A stretch of DNA of 64,000 nucleotides from Streptomyces sp. NBC_00663 (GCF_036226885.1 NZ_CP109027.1:8184001-8248000), one strand, 5' to 3'. Shown: positions 32,675 to 41,955, counted from the stretch's first letter. A program made the numbers and translations. The notes: generated by a model from the sequence alone, not told the origin.

Positions 32675-32733
32675 GGAATACGGTTACTACACCGTTCCCT
32701 CTCTTCCTCGCCTCCTTGCAGATGCGGAGCCCC

Positions 32734-33756
32734 ATGCCCTCGCCACAGCCGTCGCAGCCGCCGCACGCCGTGTTCGCCATGGACCCGGTGCACCTTCCCG
32801 AACTCTTCCCGCCCTGGCTGATGGCACGGTTGACCTCGCTGACCCGGCTCGAACCCGCGCTGGTCGTACGGGACTTCGCCGACCCGGCGGTCGCCGGGGC
32901 CCTGGCCGAGGCCGAGGTGTTGATCACCGGCTGGGGCTGCCCTCGTGTCGACGAGCACGTCCTGTCCGCGGCGCCCCGGCTGCGGGCCGTGCTGCACGCG
33001 GCGGGCAGTGTGCGCAGCCTGGTGGCACCCGCCGTCTGGGACCGGGGCATCGCGGTGTCCAGCGCGGTGCACGCCAACGCGCTTCCGGTGGCCGAGTACA
33101 CGCTCGCCGCGATCCTGCTGGCCGGCAAGGACGTCTTCGGACTGCGGGAGCGGTTCCGTACCGAGCACGTGTTCCCGCCGCCCGGCGACTACGCGAAGGT
33201 CGGCAACCTCGGCAAGCGCGTCGGGATCATCGGGGCCTCGCGGGTGGGACGACGCCTGCTCGAACTGCTGCGACCCTTCGACTTCTCGGTGTCGTTGTAC
33301 GACCCGTACGTCGACGCCGCCGAGGCCACCGCGCTGGGCGCCGCGCTCGTGCCGCTGGACGAGTTGCTGAGCACCAGCGACATCGTCACTCTGCATGCGC
33401 CCGACACCCCTCAGACCTATCGGATGCTCGACCGCCGGCGGCTGTCGCTGATGCCGGACGGCTCGGTGTTCGTGAACACCTCCCGGGGTGCACTCGTCGA
33501 TCCCCACGCGCTCACCGACGAACTGGTCGCCGGGAGGATCACCGCCGTGCTGGACGTGACCGAACCCGAGCCGCTGCCCGCGGACTCGCCCCTGTACAAG
33601 CTGCCCAACGTCTTCCTCACCCCGCACATCGCCGGCTCGCTCGGCAACGAGCTGGAGCGACTCGGCCGCACCGTCGTGGACGAGCTGGCGCTGCTCACCG
33701 CGGGAGCACCACTCGCGCACCGCGTGCGCCAGGCCGATCTGGCCAACAGTGCCTGA
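32734..33756 (+). CDS. D-isomer 2-hydroxyacid dehydrogenase family protein
   Basis: 340 residues from the ATG at 32734 (GGAG just upstream); an ATG at 32722 in frame lacks an RBS. Contains the NAD-binding loop VGIIGASRVGRRLLELL, then MPDGSVFVNTSRGALVD (catalytic Arg region), ITAVLDVTEPEPL (Glu) and VFLTPHIAGS (catalytic His). The family reduces 2-keto acids or oxidises 2-hydroxyacids with NAD(P). Sits between the importer and the LacI gene, so it may process a uronate- or aldonate-derived intermediate. Confidence 0.85.
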   Translation: MPSPQPSQPPHAVFAMDPVHLPELFPPWLMARLTSLTRLEPALVVRDFADPAVAGALAEAEVLITGWGCPRVDEHVLSAAPRLRAVLHAAGSVRSLVAPAVWDRGIAVSSAVHANALPVAEYTLAAILLAGKDVFGLRERFRTEHVFPPPGDYAKVGNLGKRVGIIGASRVGRRLLELLRPFDFSVSLYDPYVDAAEATALGAALVPLDELLSTSDIVTLHAPDTPQTYRMLDRRRLSLMPDGSVFVNTSRGALVDPHALTDELVAGRITAVLDVTEPEPLPADSPLYKLPNVFLTPHIAGSLGNELERLGRTVVDELALLTAGAPLAHRVRQADLANSA

Positions 33757-33959
33757 CCCGATACCGGGACAGGGCCGTCCTCATCCGGCGAAGCGAGGGT
33801 CGGCGGGTCGTCGGCCGGGAGCGTCGGTACCACTGGCCAAGGAGGCGGCGCCATGGCTGGCAGCGGGCGGTGAGCTGCGGGATCCTGCCTACAGGAATCG
33901 TTTGCCATGTAGCGCCGAGCGGCTTGTTGCCGCCCGACCGAGATCGATCCCGGATGCAG

Positions 33960-33965
33960 TAACGT
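33960..33965 (+). promoter_or_regulatory. Candidate -10 (TAACGT) for the LacI gene, leaderless
   Basis: TAACGT ends 7 bases before the GTG at 33973; no RBS. The -35 region is not clear. A weak LacI-like half-palindrome (GGAATCGTTTGCC, 33894-33906) lies upstream. The rest of gap 33757-33972 shows nothing. Confidence 0.4.
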
Positions 33966-33972
33966 CGGCGTC

Positions 33973-35079
33973 GTGACGGACAACGGAAAGAGCGCCCGCA
34001 AGGGCCCCGGGCGTACTAGGACCAGGAGTAAGCGGCCCGGATCGGACGGTCCGAGCACGATCCGCGACGTCGCCGCCAAGGCAGGCGTTTCCGTAGCAAC
34101 CGTTTCCCGCACTCTGGCCGGCAACTACCCCGTGTCAACGGAAACGCGGGCCCGTGTCATGGCGGCCGTGGAGTCATTGCACTACGTGGTGAACGTCCAC
34201 GCGAAGGCCCTCTCCGGGCGCGTGGCCGGTCCCGTCGCTCTCGTCATCCAGGACATCACCGGCCCTTCCCTCGCCCATGTCGCCGCCGGCGTGGAACAGG
34301 AGGCCAACAGCCGCGGTCGACTGAGCCTGGTCTGCTCGACACACGGCGACGCCACACGGGAGGACGACCTGGTCCAGCTCATGCGGGAGCAGCATGCGGC
34401 CGCGGTGGTCATCGTCGGCGGCGTGGTGGCCGATGACGCCTACCAGCGCCGTATGGCCGAGTACGCAAAGGCCCTCGATGCCGCCGGATCGCGGCTGGTG
34501 CTGGTCGGGCGTCCTCCGCTGGCCGCCGACGTTCCCGCGACCGTGGTCGAGTACGACAACCGGGGCGGCGCGTTCCAGGCGACCTCGCACCTGCTCGGCG
34601 TCGGCCACCGGCGCATCCTCTTCCTCGGCGGCGAGCCCGGGTTCAGCAGCGCCGAACAGCGTCGAGCCGGTCATCTGGACGCTCTGCGCGCCCACGCGGT
34701 CCCCTATGAGACCGAGCTCGACATCCCCGGCGGTTACACCCGCACTTCGGGCTACCGCCGAGTGCGCGACGCGTTGGCCGACGGACTGGACTTCACGGCC
34801 GTCTTCGCCTGCACCGACGCGATCGCCGTCGGCGCGCTGGCCGCCCTGCGCGAGGCGGGCCTGCGCCTCCCGCGCGATGTGTCGCTCGTCGGCTTCGACG
34901 ACGTCCCCTTCGCGACGGACCTGACCCCGTCCCTCACCACGATCCGTGTCCCCTACGAGGAACTGGGGCGGACCGCCGTACGCCTGGCTCTCGACCGGGA
35001 GGAGACCATCGGCGATGACGACCACGTGGTGCTCAGCACGCAGTTGGTGATCCGGGAGTCGGTACGGGCTCCCAGGTGA
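33973..35079 (+). CDS. LacI/GalR-family transcriptional regulator
   Basis: 368 residues, GTG start. After a basic 25-residue extension the HTH reads STIRDVAAKAGVSVATVSRTL, followed by the hinge helix region VNVHAKALSGRVAG. The periplasmic-binding-type effector domain contains VALVIQDIT, AVVIVGGVV, FLGGEPGFSSAEQRRAGHL and LVGFDDVPFATDLTPSLTTIRVPYEELG. Likely represses the divergent importer operon through the GAAACGGTTTC operator and is released by a product of the glycan. Confidence 0.92.
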   Translation: MTDNGKSARKGPGRTRTRSKRPGSDGPSTIRDVAAKAGVSVATVSRTLAGNYPVSTETRARVMAAVESLHYVVNVHAKALSGRVAGPVALVIQDITGPSLAHVAAGVEQEANSRGRLSLVCSTHGDATREDDLVQLMREQHAAAVVIVGGVVADDAYQRRMAEYAKALDAAGSRLVLVGRPPLAADVPATVVEYDNRGGAFQATSHLLGVGHRRILFLGGEPGFSSAEQRRAGHLDALRAHAVPYETELDIPGGYTRTSGYRRVRDALADGLDFTAVFACTDAIAVGALAALREAGLRLPRDVSLVGFDDVPFATDLTPSLTTIRVPYEELGRTAVRLALDREETIGDDDHVVLSTQLVIRESVRAPR

Positions 35080-35847
35080 AGGGCCCGAGATCGGCGAGGT
35101 GAACACCGGCGGTGCGGGCGGCGGGAGACGGCGTGGGGAGCGGCGTAGGCAGCGCCCGGCCCCGACGGGTCCCCTTGGCGACGTGTAGGTAGTACAGGGC
35201 GTACATGGCCGCGGTGAGCAGGCTCTTCTGGACCCGCTCCTGCTGCATGTCCACGTAGTGTCGAGACAGAGCGGTGGCCCCCATGTGGTCGGCGTTCAGG
35301 AGGCCGAAGTAGTTGGCGACGGGGCGGAACCGGACCGCCTCCGGCACGGCCTGGGTCATCGTCAGTAGCGCGTGGTCCTGGCCGCCTGCTGGTCGGGGTC
35401 CACGTAGTAGTACGTCTCGTGACCGCGGTCGCCGCCCCACCAGCCGATCAGGTACAGGTCCGAGGCCCGCAGCCGCAGCGTGACGAAGCGCTGGTTGTGC
35501 TGGATCTCGACATCGACGTCGATGTACGTGCGCGTGGCGCTCGGGTCCGTGTGCATGACGCGGTAGCCGGTGCCCGGCACGGCTTCCTCGTGGCCGCTGT
35601 TCACGGCCCAGCGGATGGCGCCGATGAAGTTGAGGTAGCTGTTCCTGTCCCCGATCTTCCATCTGGGACGGCTCGCCGCGTCCGCGCTCTGCACCAAGCC
35701 CAGCGGCCCGATCGGCGTGGCGAAGACCGACAGCACGACGGCGGCGACGATCGATCCGACGGTGATCCTGCGGGTGCGGCGCCGTGCTGCCGGCGCGGGC
35801 TGCTGCGCCTCCGGTTCGGGGCGTGTCATCAGGTCTGTCCGGGGCAT
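35033..35847 (-). pseudogene. Broken ribosome-inactivating protein (RIP) gene
   Basis: The first frame starts at the ATG at 35847 (AGAGAA upstream; an upstream GTG at 35874 is possible), has a secretion signal (RRRTRRITVGSI, hydrophobic, ending SADAAS) and then RIP N-terminal sequence, notably VTLRLRASDLYLIGWWGG and ETYYYVDPD. It stops at 35362 after RTTRY. The next frame immediately continues with LLTMTQAVPEAVRFRPVANYF, which carries the EAxRF N-glycosidase active-site motif, and runs to 35033, overlapping the LacI gene end. Roughly 50 residues of the usual middle, including a Tyr of the active site, are missing. So an internal deletion plus frameshift has inactivated an rRNA N-glycosidase. 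Confidence 0.7.
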
Positions 35848-35871
35848 GCGCTGTTCTCTTCGGTTGATCGG

Positions 35872-35905
35872 CACGTCGCTGTTGTCACCACGTCGCTTTT
35901 GTCGC
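35872..35905. repeat. 17-bp tandem repeat upstream of the RIP remnant
   Basis: CACGTCGCTGTTGTCAC (35872-35888) is followed directly by CACGTCGCTTTTGTCGC (35889-35905), 15 of 17 identical. It lies in the divergent gap between the RIP remnant and the XRE-like gene and could be a regulator-binding array. Confidence 0.65.
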
Positions 35906-35973
35906 AGCGAACAATTGCGGGGAACCGATACCGCGCCATTTGTCCGGACGTTAGGTTGTCGTCACGTTGGTCG

Positions 35974-35995
35974 CGTACGAAAGCCGTACGAAAGC
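35974..35995. repeat. Perfect 11-bp tandem repeat upstream of the XRE-like gene
   Basis: CGTACGAAAGC occurs twice in direct succession (35974-35984, 35985-35995), about 28 bases before the GTG at 36023. CGTACG inside each unit is itself palindromic. Candidate operator for autoregulation. Confidence 0.65.
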
Positions 35996-36022
35996 CGCCA
36001 GTGGTACCGAGGGGAGCGCGCC

Positions 36023-36445
36023 GTGGGCCGGCCCGAAAGACCCGTGGATCCCGACGCCGGTCCCGTGCAGCGCCTCGCACATCAACTGCGCGAGCTGCGC
36101 AGGGCCGCCGGCAGCTCTTCGTACCGGGCGATGGCACAGACCGCCGGCTTCTCCGCGGCAACGCTGTCCCAGGCCGCGGCGAGAGAGCGCTTGCCGTCAC
36201 TCGCCGTCGTCCGCGGGTACGCGTGCGGGGCGGATCCCGCCGAGTGGGAGGCCCGCTGGATCGCCCCCTACATCCACCACCCCCAGGGCTGGCTGGAGGT
36301 CCACTACGGCAAGCGCAAGGACGGCCACTCCTACTGGTACTACCCCGGCAAGGGCGCCACGGGCGTGCACATCGACACCCCCGTCTCCCTCAAGAGCACC
36401 GGTGAGCTCAAGGGCCAGTTCTACCGGGCGGCCTGGAACTGCTGA
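36023..36445 (+). CDS. XRE-like helix-turn-helix protein
   Basis: 140 residues from the GTG at 36023, chosen for GGGGAG six bases upstream. Residues about 16-60 form an HTH (HQLRELRRAAGSSSYRAMAQ, then GFSAATLSQAAARERLPSL) of the Streptomyces XRE type. The C-terminal 65 residues (GWLEVHYGKRKDGHSYWYYP) form an aromatic beta-rich domain I cannot name. It may regulate the divergent RIP remnant, as paired tandem repeats lie between them. Confidence 0.75.
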   Translation: MGRPERPVDPDAGPVQRLAHQLRELRRAAGSSSYRAMAQTAGFSAATLSQAAARERLPSLAVVRGYACGADPAEWEARWIAPYIHHPQGWLEVHYGKRKDGHSYWYYPGKGATGVHIDTPVSLKSTGELKGQFYRAAWNC

Positions 36446-36616
36446 CGGGCCGGGGCACCAGGGGAATTGTCAATCAATCCCCATGGTGATCTGAGGTGAG
36501 TGGTGGATGAGGGAGCCACATGCGTTAGCGTGGCGAGCGTTGACGGCGAGCCCCGTGCTGGTTCGTGCTGGTTTTTGAGGTGCAGTGGGGGCAAACGTGC
36601 AGGTCAGAGCGATTTC

Positions 36617-37780
36617 ATGAAATTGCTGCACACTTCCGACTGGCATCTCGGCCGGGCGTTCCACCGGGTCATCATGCTCGGGGCGCAGGCCGAGTTCATC
36701 GGGCACCTGGTCGCGACCGTGCGTGAGCGCGGCGTGGACGCCGTGGTCGTGTCGGGAGACGTGTACGACCGGGCGGTGCCGCCGCTGGCCGCGGTCGAGT
36801 TGTTCGACGACGCCCTGCACCGGCTCGCCGACCTCGGTGTGCCGACGGTGATGATCTCCGGGAACCACGACTCGGCCCGCCGACTGGGTGTGGGCGCGGG
36901 GCTCATCGACCGCGCGGGCATCCATCTGCGGACCGAGCCGTCGGCGTGCGGGACCCCGGTGGTCCTTGAGGACGCGTTCGGCGACGTGGCCTTCTACGGC
37001 CTGCCCTACCTCGAACCCGCCCTGGTGAAGGACGAGTTCGGGGTGGAGAAGCCGGGGCACGAGGCGGTGCTGGCCGCCGCCATGGACCGCGTCCGCGCCG
37101 ACCTCGCCACCCGCGCGCGCGGCACCCGCTCCGTCGTCCTAGCGCACGCCTTCGTCACCGGCGGCGAGGCCAGCGACAGCGAACGGGACATCACGGTCGG
37201 CGGGGTGGCCGCCGTACCGTCCGGCGTCTTCGACGGCGTCGACTACGTGGCGCTGGGCCATCTGCACGGCTGCCAGACCATCACCGACCGCGTCCGCTAC
37301 TCCGGCTCCCCGCTGCCCTACTCCTTCTCCGAGGCCGACCACCGCAAGAGCATGTGGCTCGTCGACCTCGACGCCGAGGGCGCGGTGACCGCCGAGCGCG
37401 TCGACTGCCCCGTGCCGCGTGCGCTGGCCCGCGTGCGGGGGACGCTGGAGGAGCTGCTCGCCGACCCGGAGCTCACCCGGCACCAGGAGGCGTGGGTCGA
37501 GGCGACCCTCACCGACACCGTCCGCCCCGCCGACCCCATGGCCCGTCTCACCGAGCGTTTCCCGCACACCCTCAGCCTCGTCTTCGACCCCGAGCGCGCC
37601 CCGGACGACCCCGAGGTGTCCTACGCCAGGCGGCTCGCGGGGCGCAGTGACCAGGAGATCGCCGAGGACTTCGTGTCCCATGTGCGGGGCGCGGGACCCG
37701 ACGAGGACGAGCAGGGCGTGTTGCGGGAGGCGTTCGACGCGGTGCGAGCGGACGAGGCCGTGCGGGAGGTGGCGCGGTGA
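36617..37780 (+). CDS. sbcD: Exonuclease SbcD (Mre11 homologue)
   Basis: 387 residues from the ATG at 36617. The calcineurin-like phosphoesterase motifs are complete: LHTSDWHLG, SGDVYDR, ISGNHDS, and later LAHAF and ALGHLHG, giving the two-manganese site. SbcD with SbcC processes DNA ends and cleaves hairpins. The gap 36446-36616 includes an imperfect inverted repeat (GGGGAATTG...CAATCCCC, 36461-36482) and a TAGCGT -10-like site (36526-36531), but no convincing promoter. Confidence 0.96.
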   Translation: MKLLHTSDWHLGRAFHRVIMLGAQAEFIGHLVATVRERGVDAVVVSGDVYDRAVPPLAAVELFDDALHRLADLGVPTVMISGNHDSARRLGVGAGLIDRAGIHLRTEPSACGTPVVLEDAFGDVAFYGLPYLEPALVKDEFGVEKPGHEAVLAAAMDRVRADLATRARGTRSVVLAHAFVTGGEASDSERDITVGGVAAVPSGVFDGVDYVALGHLHGCQTITDRVRYSGSPLPYSFSEADHRKSMWLVDLDAEGAVTAERVDCPVPRALARVRGTLEELLADPELTRHQEAWVEATLTDTVRPADPMARLTERFPHTLSLVFDPERAPDDPEVSYARRLAGRSDQEIAEDFVSHVRGAGPDEDEQGVLREAFDAVRADEAVREVAR

Positions 37781-37861
37781 GGTCGCACGCACCGGTTGAA
37801 GACGGGGGAGGCGGCGCGGTGAGGCCGCGCCGGTTGAAGACAGGGGAGGGTGCGCGGTGAG
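37772..37861 (+). repeat. Triplicated sbcD-sbcC junction sequence
   Basis: GCGCGGTGAGG, which holds the sbcD stop and the sbcC GTG start, occurs at 37772, 37814 and 37852, each followed by a degenerate ...CACCGG block; ACCGGTTGAAGACnGGGGAGG is present twice. The period is 42 then 38 bases. The array has pushed two normally coupled genes 76 bases apart and provides the RBS GGGGAGGG of sbcC. Confidence 0.75.
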
Positions 37862-40800
37862 GCTGCACCGGCTGGACATCACCGCCTTCGGCCCCTTCGG
37901 CGGCTCCCAGAGCGTCGACTTCGACGAGCTGTCCGTCGCCGGGCTCTTCCTGCTCCACGGACCGACCGGCGCGGGCAAGACCTCCGTCCTCGACGCCGTC
38001 TGCTACGCGCTGTACGGCTCCGTCCCCGGCGCCCGCCAGACCGGCCAGGGCCTCACCCTGCGCAGCGACCACGCGGCCCCCGGCACGCGCACGGAGGTGC
38101 GCCTCGAACTGACCGTCGCCGGACGCCGGTTGGAGGTCACCCGCCAGCCGCCCTGGGCCCGCCCGAAGAAGCGCGGCTCGGGCAGCACCCTCGACAAGGC
38201 CCAGAGCTGGCTGCGCGAATACGACGCCCGGACCGGCGCCTGGAAGGACCTCAGTCGCTCCCACCAGGAGATCGGCGAGGAGATCACTCAACTCCTCGGT
38301 ATGAGCCGCGAGCAGTTCTGCCAGGTCGTCCTGTTGCCGCAGGGCGACTTCGCCCGCTTCCTGCGCGCGGACGCCGAGGCGCGCGGCCGGCTGCTGGGCC
38401 GCCTCTTCGACACCCACCGCTTCGCCGAGGTCGAGAAGCGTCTCGCCGAACGCCGCCGCGCCACCGAGACACAGGTCCGCGACGGGGACACCGAGCTGCT
38501 GGCCGACGCGCACCGCATGCAGCAGGCGGCGGGCGACGCGATGGCACTGCCGGACGCCGCACCGGGGGACCCGGGTCTCGCCGACGCCGTCATGAGCGCC
38601 GCCGCCGTCGCCCGCAGCACCGCCCGCGAGCAGCTCACCATCGCCCGCAGCCGCCTCACGTCCGCCGAGTCCGCGCAGGCGGCTGCCGAGCGCACGCTGG
38701 GCGACGTACGCGAAGTGGCCCGGCTTCAGCAGCGGTTCGCCGAGGCGCGGCAGCGGGCCGCGCTGATGGAGGAGCGGTCCGACGGCTACCGGCAGGCGCT
38801 GGCCCGCATGGAGCGCGCCCGTAAGGCCGAGGCCGTGGCACCGGCGCTGGAGCTCAGGGAGGCCGCCGACGCCGAGCACGGCCGGGCGGCCGGGACACAG
38901 GCACGCACACGTGCGCTGCTGCCGGACACCTTCGCCGACGCCGGAGCCGCCGGGCTCGCGTCCGCCGCCCGCCGGGCCGCCGAGGAACTGGGCGGGCTGG
39001 AGTCGGCCCGGCGGGCCGAGCAGCGGCTGGCCGAACTCGTCGCGGAGCGGGCCGTCCTCGACCGGCAGGAGCGTGCCGACGACGACGTCCTGCGCGAGGC
39101 GGACGACTGGCTCGCCGGATGGGAGGCGACCCGCACCGCGCTCCAGGCCCGCATCGACTCCGCCCAGGAGGCCGCGACCCGGGCCGAGCAGCTCGGGGTG
39201 CAGCGCGAGCCCGCGCAGAGGCGGCTGGGCGCGGCGCGGCTGCGGGACCAGCTGGCCGGTGACACCGACACGGCCGCCGAACAGGTCCGGCTCGCCCAGG
39301 CGGACGCGCTGACGCTCAAGGCCCGCTGGCTGGAGGTCAAGGAGCAGCGGCTGAACGGCATCGCCGCCGAACTCGCCGCCCAGTTGACGGACGGCGAACG
39401 CTGCGCGGTCTGCGGGGCGACCGAGCACCCGGCCCCGGCCCGCAAGGACGCCGGGCACGTCGACCGGGAGGCGGAGGAGCGGGCGCTGGCCGCCTACCAG
39501 CACGCGGAGGAACGGCACAGCGAGCAGGAACGGCGCCTGGGCGTCGTACGCGAGGCACTCGCCGCGGCCACGGCGGAGGCCGGTGATGCCTCTACCGGGC
39601 AACTCGCCGATGCCGCCGAGGAGTTGGAGCGGCTCTACGCGCAGGCCCGCCGCGAGGCCTCGGATCTGCATCCCGCGCACGAGGAGCTGCGCCGGGCCGA
39701 GCAGGAGCACGAGCGGCGCACCGGAGTGCGCCAGGAGGCCGCGGTACGGGCCGCGTCCCGCGTCGGGCACCGGGACCGCCTGGACCGCGAACGGGGCGTG
39801 CTGGAGGAGGAGTTGGCGCAGGCGCGCGGCACCCTCGACAGCGTCGCCGCACGGGCCGACCAGCTGGAGCGCCAGGTCAGGCTGCTCACCGACGCCGCCG
39901 ACGCGGCCCGCGTCGCCGAGGACACCGCCCAGCGGCTCAAGGACGCCGACGCCCGGCTGGCCGACGCCGCCTTCCGGGCCGGCTTCGACACCCCGCAGGC
40001 CGCGGCGGAGGCGCTCCTCGACGACGCGGCCCATCGCGACCTCCAACGGCGGCTCGACGACTGGCAGTCGCAGGAGGCCGCCGTACGGGCGGTCCTCGCC
40101 GAACCCGACACCGCGGCCGCCGCCCAGCAGCCGCCCGCCGACCTCGCCGCCGCCGAGCGCGCGGCGACGCTCGCCGCCCAGCGGGTGCGCGACGCGGCCT
40201 CCGCGCGCGACGCCGCCGCCCGGCGCTGCGCCGACCTCGACCGGCTCTCCGCGCGCGCGACCGTCTCCGTGCGCCGCCTCGCCCCGCTGCGCGAGGAGTA
40301 CGACCGGGTGGCCCGCCTCGCCTCGCTCACCGCGGGCACCTCGGCGGACAACGAACGCAAGATGCGCCTGGAGTCGTATGTGCTGGCCGCGCGGCTGGAG
40401 CAGGTGGCCGCCGCCGCGACCGTGCGGCTGCTGCGGATGTCCTCCGGGCGGTACACCCTCGTCCACTCCGACGACCGGGCCGGACGCGGTCGCAGTGGCC
40501 TCGGGCTGCATGTCGTCGACGCCTGGACCGGGCGGGAGCGGGACACCGCCACGCTGTCCGGCGGTGAGACGTTCTTCGCCTCGCTGGCCCTCGCCCTCGG
40601 CCTCGCGGACGTCGTCACCGACGAGGCGGGCGGGGTGCGGCTCGACACACTCTTCATCGACGAGGGCTTCGGCAGCCTCGACGACCAGACTCTCGACGAG
40701 GTCCTCGACGTGCTCGACTCACTGCGCGAACGGGACCGCAGCGTCGGCATCGTGAGCCATGTCGCCGACCTGCGGCGGCGTATCCACGCGCAGTTGGAGG

Positions 40801-40871
40801 TCGTGAAGGGCAGATCCGGTTCGGCCCTGAAGGTGCGCTCAGCGGCCCAGCGGCCGGCGCGGCAGGGGTGA
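37857..40871 (+). CDS. sbcC: Exonuclease SbcC (Rad50 homologue)
   Basis: 1004 residues, GTG start with GGGGAGGG upstream. Walker A GPTGAGKT at 35-42; long coiled coils (about 200-500 and 540-840); zinc hook CAVCG at about residue 515 for dimerisation; ABC signature TLSGGETFFASL and Walker B DTLFIDEGFGSLD near the C-terminus. ATPase partner of SbcD. Its 3' end overlaps the convergent Lrp gene by 33 bases. Confidence 0.96.
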   Translation: MRLHRLDITAFGPFGGSQSVDFDELSVAGLFLLHGPTGAGKTSVLDAVCYALYGSVPGARQTGQGLTLRSDHAAPGTRTEVRLELTVAGRRLEVTRQPPWARPKKRGSGSTLDKAQSWLREYDARTGAWKDLSRSHQEIGEEITQLLGMSREQFCQVVLLPQGDFARFLRADAEARGRLLGRLFDTHRFAEVEKRLAERRRATETQVRDGDTELLADAHRMQQAAGDAMALPDAAPGDPGLADAVMSAAAVARSTAREQLTIARSRLTSAESAQAAAERTLGDVREVARLQQRFAEARQRAALMEERSDGYRQALARMERARKAEAVAPALELREAADAEHGRAAGTQARTRALLPDTFADAGAAGLASAARRAAEELGGLESARRAEQRLAELVAERAVLDRQERADDDVLREADDWLAGWEATRTALQARIDSAQEAATRAEQLGVQREPAQRRLGAARLRDQLAGDTDTAAEQVRLAQADALTLKARWLEVKEQRLNGIAAELAAQLTDGERCAVCGATEHPAPARKDAGHVDREAEERALAAYQHAEERHSEQERRLGVVREALAAATAEAGDASTGQLADAAEELERLYAQARREASDLHPAHEELRRAEQEHERRTGVRQEAAVRAASRVGHRDRLDRERGVLEEELAQARGTLDSVAARADQLERQVRLLTDAADAARVAEDTAQRLKDADARLADAAFRAGFDTPQAAAEALLDDAAHRDLQRRLDDWQSQEAAVRAVLAEPDTAAAAQQPPADLAAAERAATLAAQRVRDAASARDAAARRCADLDRLSARATVSVRRLAPLREEYDRVARLASLTAGTSADNERKMRLESYVLAARLEQVAAAATVRLLRMSSGRYTLVHSDDRAGRGRSGLGLHVVDAWTGRERDTATLSGGETFFASLALALGLADVVTDEAGGVRLDTLFIDEGFGSLDDQTLDEVLDVLDSLRERDRSVGIVSHVADLRRRIHAQLEVVKGRSGSALKVRSAAQRPARQG

Positions 40872-41285
40872 GGAGTAGACGACGCTCGTCGTCACCGCCC
40901 CCAGGGCGCCGATCTTGCCCGACACCTCCTCCAGGTGCCGCATCGACTGCGCGGCGACCTTGATGACGAAGCAGTCGTCGCCCGTGACATGGTGCGCCTC
41001 CAGGATCTCCGGCGTCGCCTCCAGCAGGTCGTGGAACGGCTTGTAGTTGCCGTTCGGATAGCGCAGCCGCACGAACGCCAGGATCGGCAGCCCCAGCCGG
41101 TCCGGGTCGACGACCGCCGCGTACCCCTGGATCACGCCCGCCTCCTCCAGCCGGCGCACCCGTTCCGTGACCGCGCTCGGGGACATGGAGACGGCACGGG
41201 CGAGCTCGGCGAAGCTGGCCCGGCCCTCCCGCTGGAGGACATCGAGAATGCGCCAGTCGGTGGCGTCCGGGGAAAACTCGGTCAT
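40839..41285 (-). CDS. Lrp/AsnC-family regulator
   Basis: 148 residues. HTH DWRILDVLQREGRASFAELA followed by VSMSPSAVTERVRRLEEAGVI, and a C-terminal RAM/ligand domain (FVRLRYPNGNYKPF, HHVTGDDCFVIKV). Divergent from the rhodanese gene, which it may control together with itself; no clear operator found in 41286-41440. Confidence 0.92.
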   Translation of the reverse strand: MTEFSPDATDWRILDVLQREGRASFAELARAVSMSPSAVTERVRRLEEAGVIQGYAAVVDPDRLGLPILAFVRLRYPNGNYKPFHDLLEATPEILEAHHVTGDDCFVIKVAAQSMRHLEEVSGKIGALGAVTTSVVYSSPLPRRPLGR

Positions 41286-41440
41286 GCCGGAGAGATACCA
41301 GGGGAATCACCGGCGGATCAAGCGGAACGCCGGGGATCGGCACTTCAGCGGTGTGATCGGGCGACGTAGATTTCTGGGGCGGGGAGGGCGACGAGGCCCG
41401 ACGAGAAGCCCCGCGAGCCGTGTCAGGGAAAGGCCATCGC

Positions 41441-41926
41441 ATGAGCAGCGTCAGCACCAACACCGTCAACCCCGTCCTGCGCGTCGCCCCCGCGGCCCCG
41501 GCCGAGGCCGCCGCCTACTTCCGTGCGAGCCTCGTCTTCCACGCCGACGTCTCCGACGTCGCCGCCGCGCTCTCGGCCGGGGGCGACCCCGGTTTCGTCG
41601 TCCTGGACTCCCGCTCCACCGAGGCCTGGGAGCAGGGCCACATCCCCGGCGCGGTCCACCTGCCGACCGCCCTCATCCCCGAGCAGGCCGAGCAGCTCCT
41701 CGACAAGTCCGTGCCGGTCGTGACGTACTGCTGGGGCCCCGGCTGCAACGGCGCCACCCGCTCGGCCCTCGCCCTCGCCGAACTCGGCTACCAGGTCAAG
41801 GAGATGCTAGGCGGCTTCGAGTACTGGGCGCGCGAGGGCTTCGAGTTCGAGACCTGGGAGGGCAAGGAGCGCCGTGACGCGGACCCGCTGACGGCGCCGG
41901 TGGACGCGGAGAACTGCGGCTGCTGA
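41441..41926 (+). CDS. Rhodanese-like sulfurtransferase
   Basis: 161 residues from the ATG at 41441, preceded by AGGGAAAGG at 7 bases; a GTG at 41420 is less likely. Rhodanese fold with FVVLDSRSTEAWEQGHIPGA and the active loop VVTYCWGPGCNGATRSA, in which the first Cys is the expected persulfide carrier. A CGC tail may bind metal. A TAGATT -10-like site lies at 41367-41372. Confidence 0.9.
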   Translation: MSSVSTNTVNPVLRVAPAAPAEAAAYFRASLVFHADVSDVAAALSAGGDPGFVVLDSRSTEAWEQGHIPGAVHLPTALIPEQAEQLLDKSVPVVTYCWGPGCNGATRSALALAELGYQVKEMLGGFEYWAREGFEFETWEGKERRDADPLTAPVDAENCGC

Positions 41927-41933
41927 GCCGGGA

Positions 41934-41955
41934 CCGGGGCGCTGCGGCGCCCCGG
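41934..41955 (+). terminator. Hairpin terminator after the rhodanese gene
   Basis: CCGGGGCGC (41934-41942), TGCG loop, GCGCCCCGG (41947-41955): a perfect 9-bp stem starting 8 bases after the stop. There is no T-run, common for Streptomyces terminators. Remaining sequence to 42056 is unremarkable. Confidence 0.6.

Noticed and set aside
37572..40511. 979-codon minus-strand frame opposite sbcC
   Set aside because: Shadow of sbcC, which has all Rad50/SbcC motifs.
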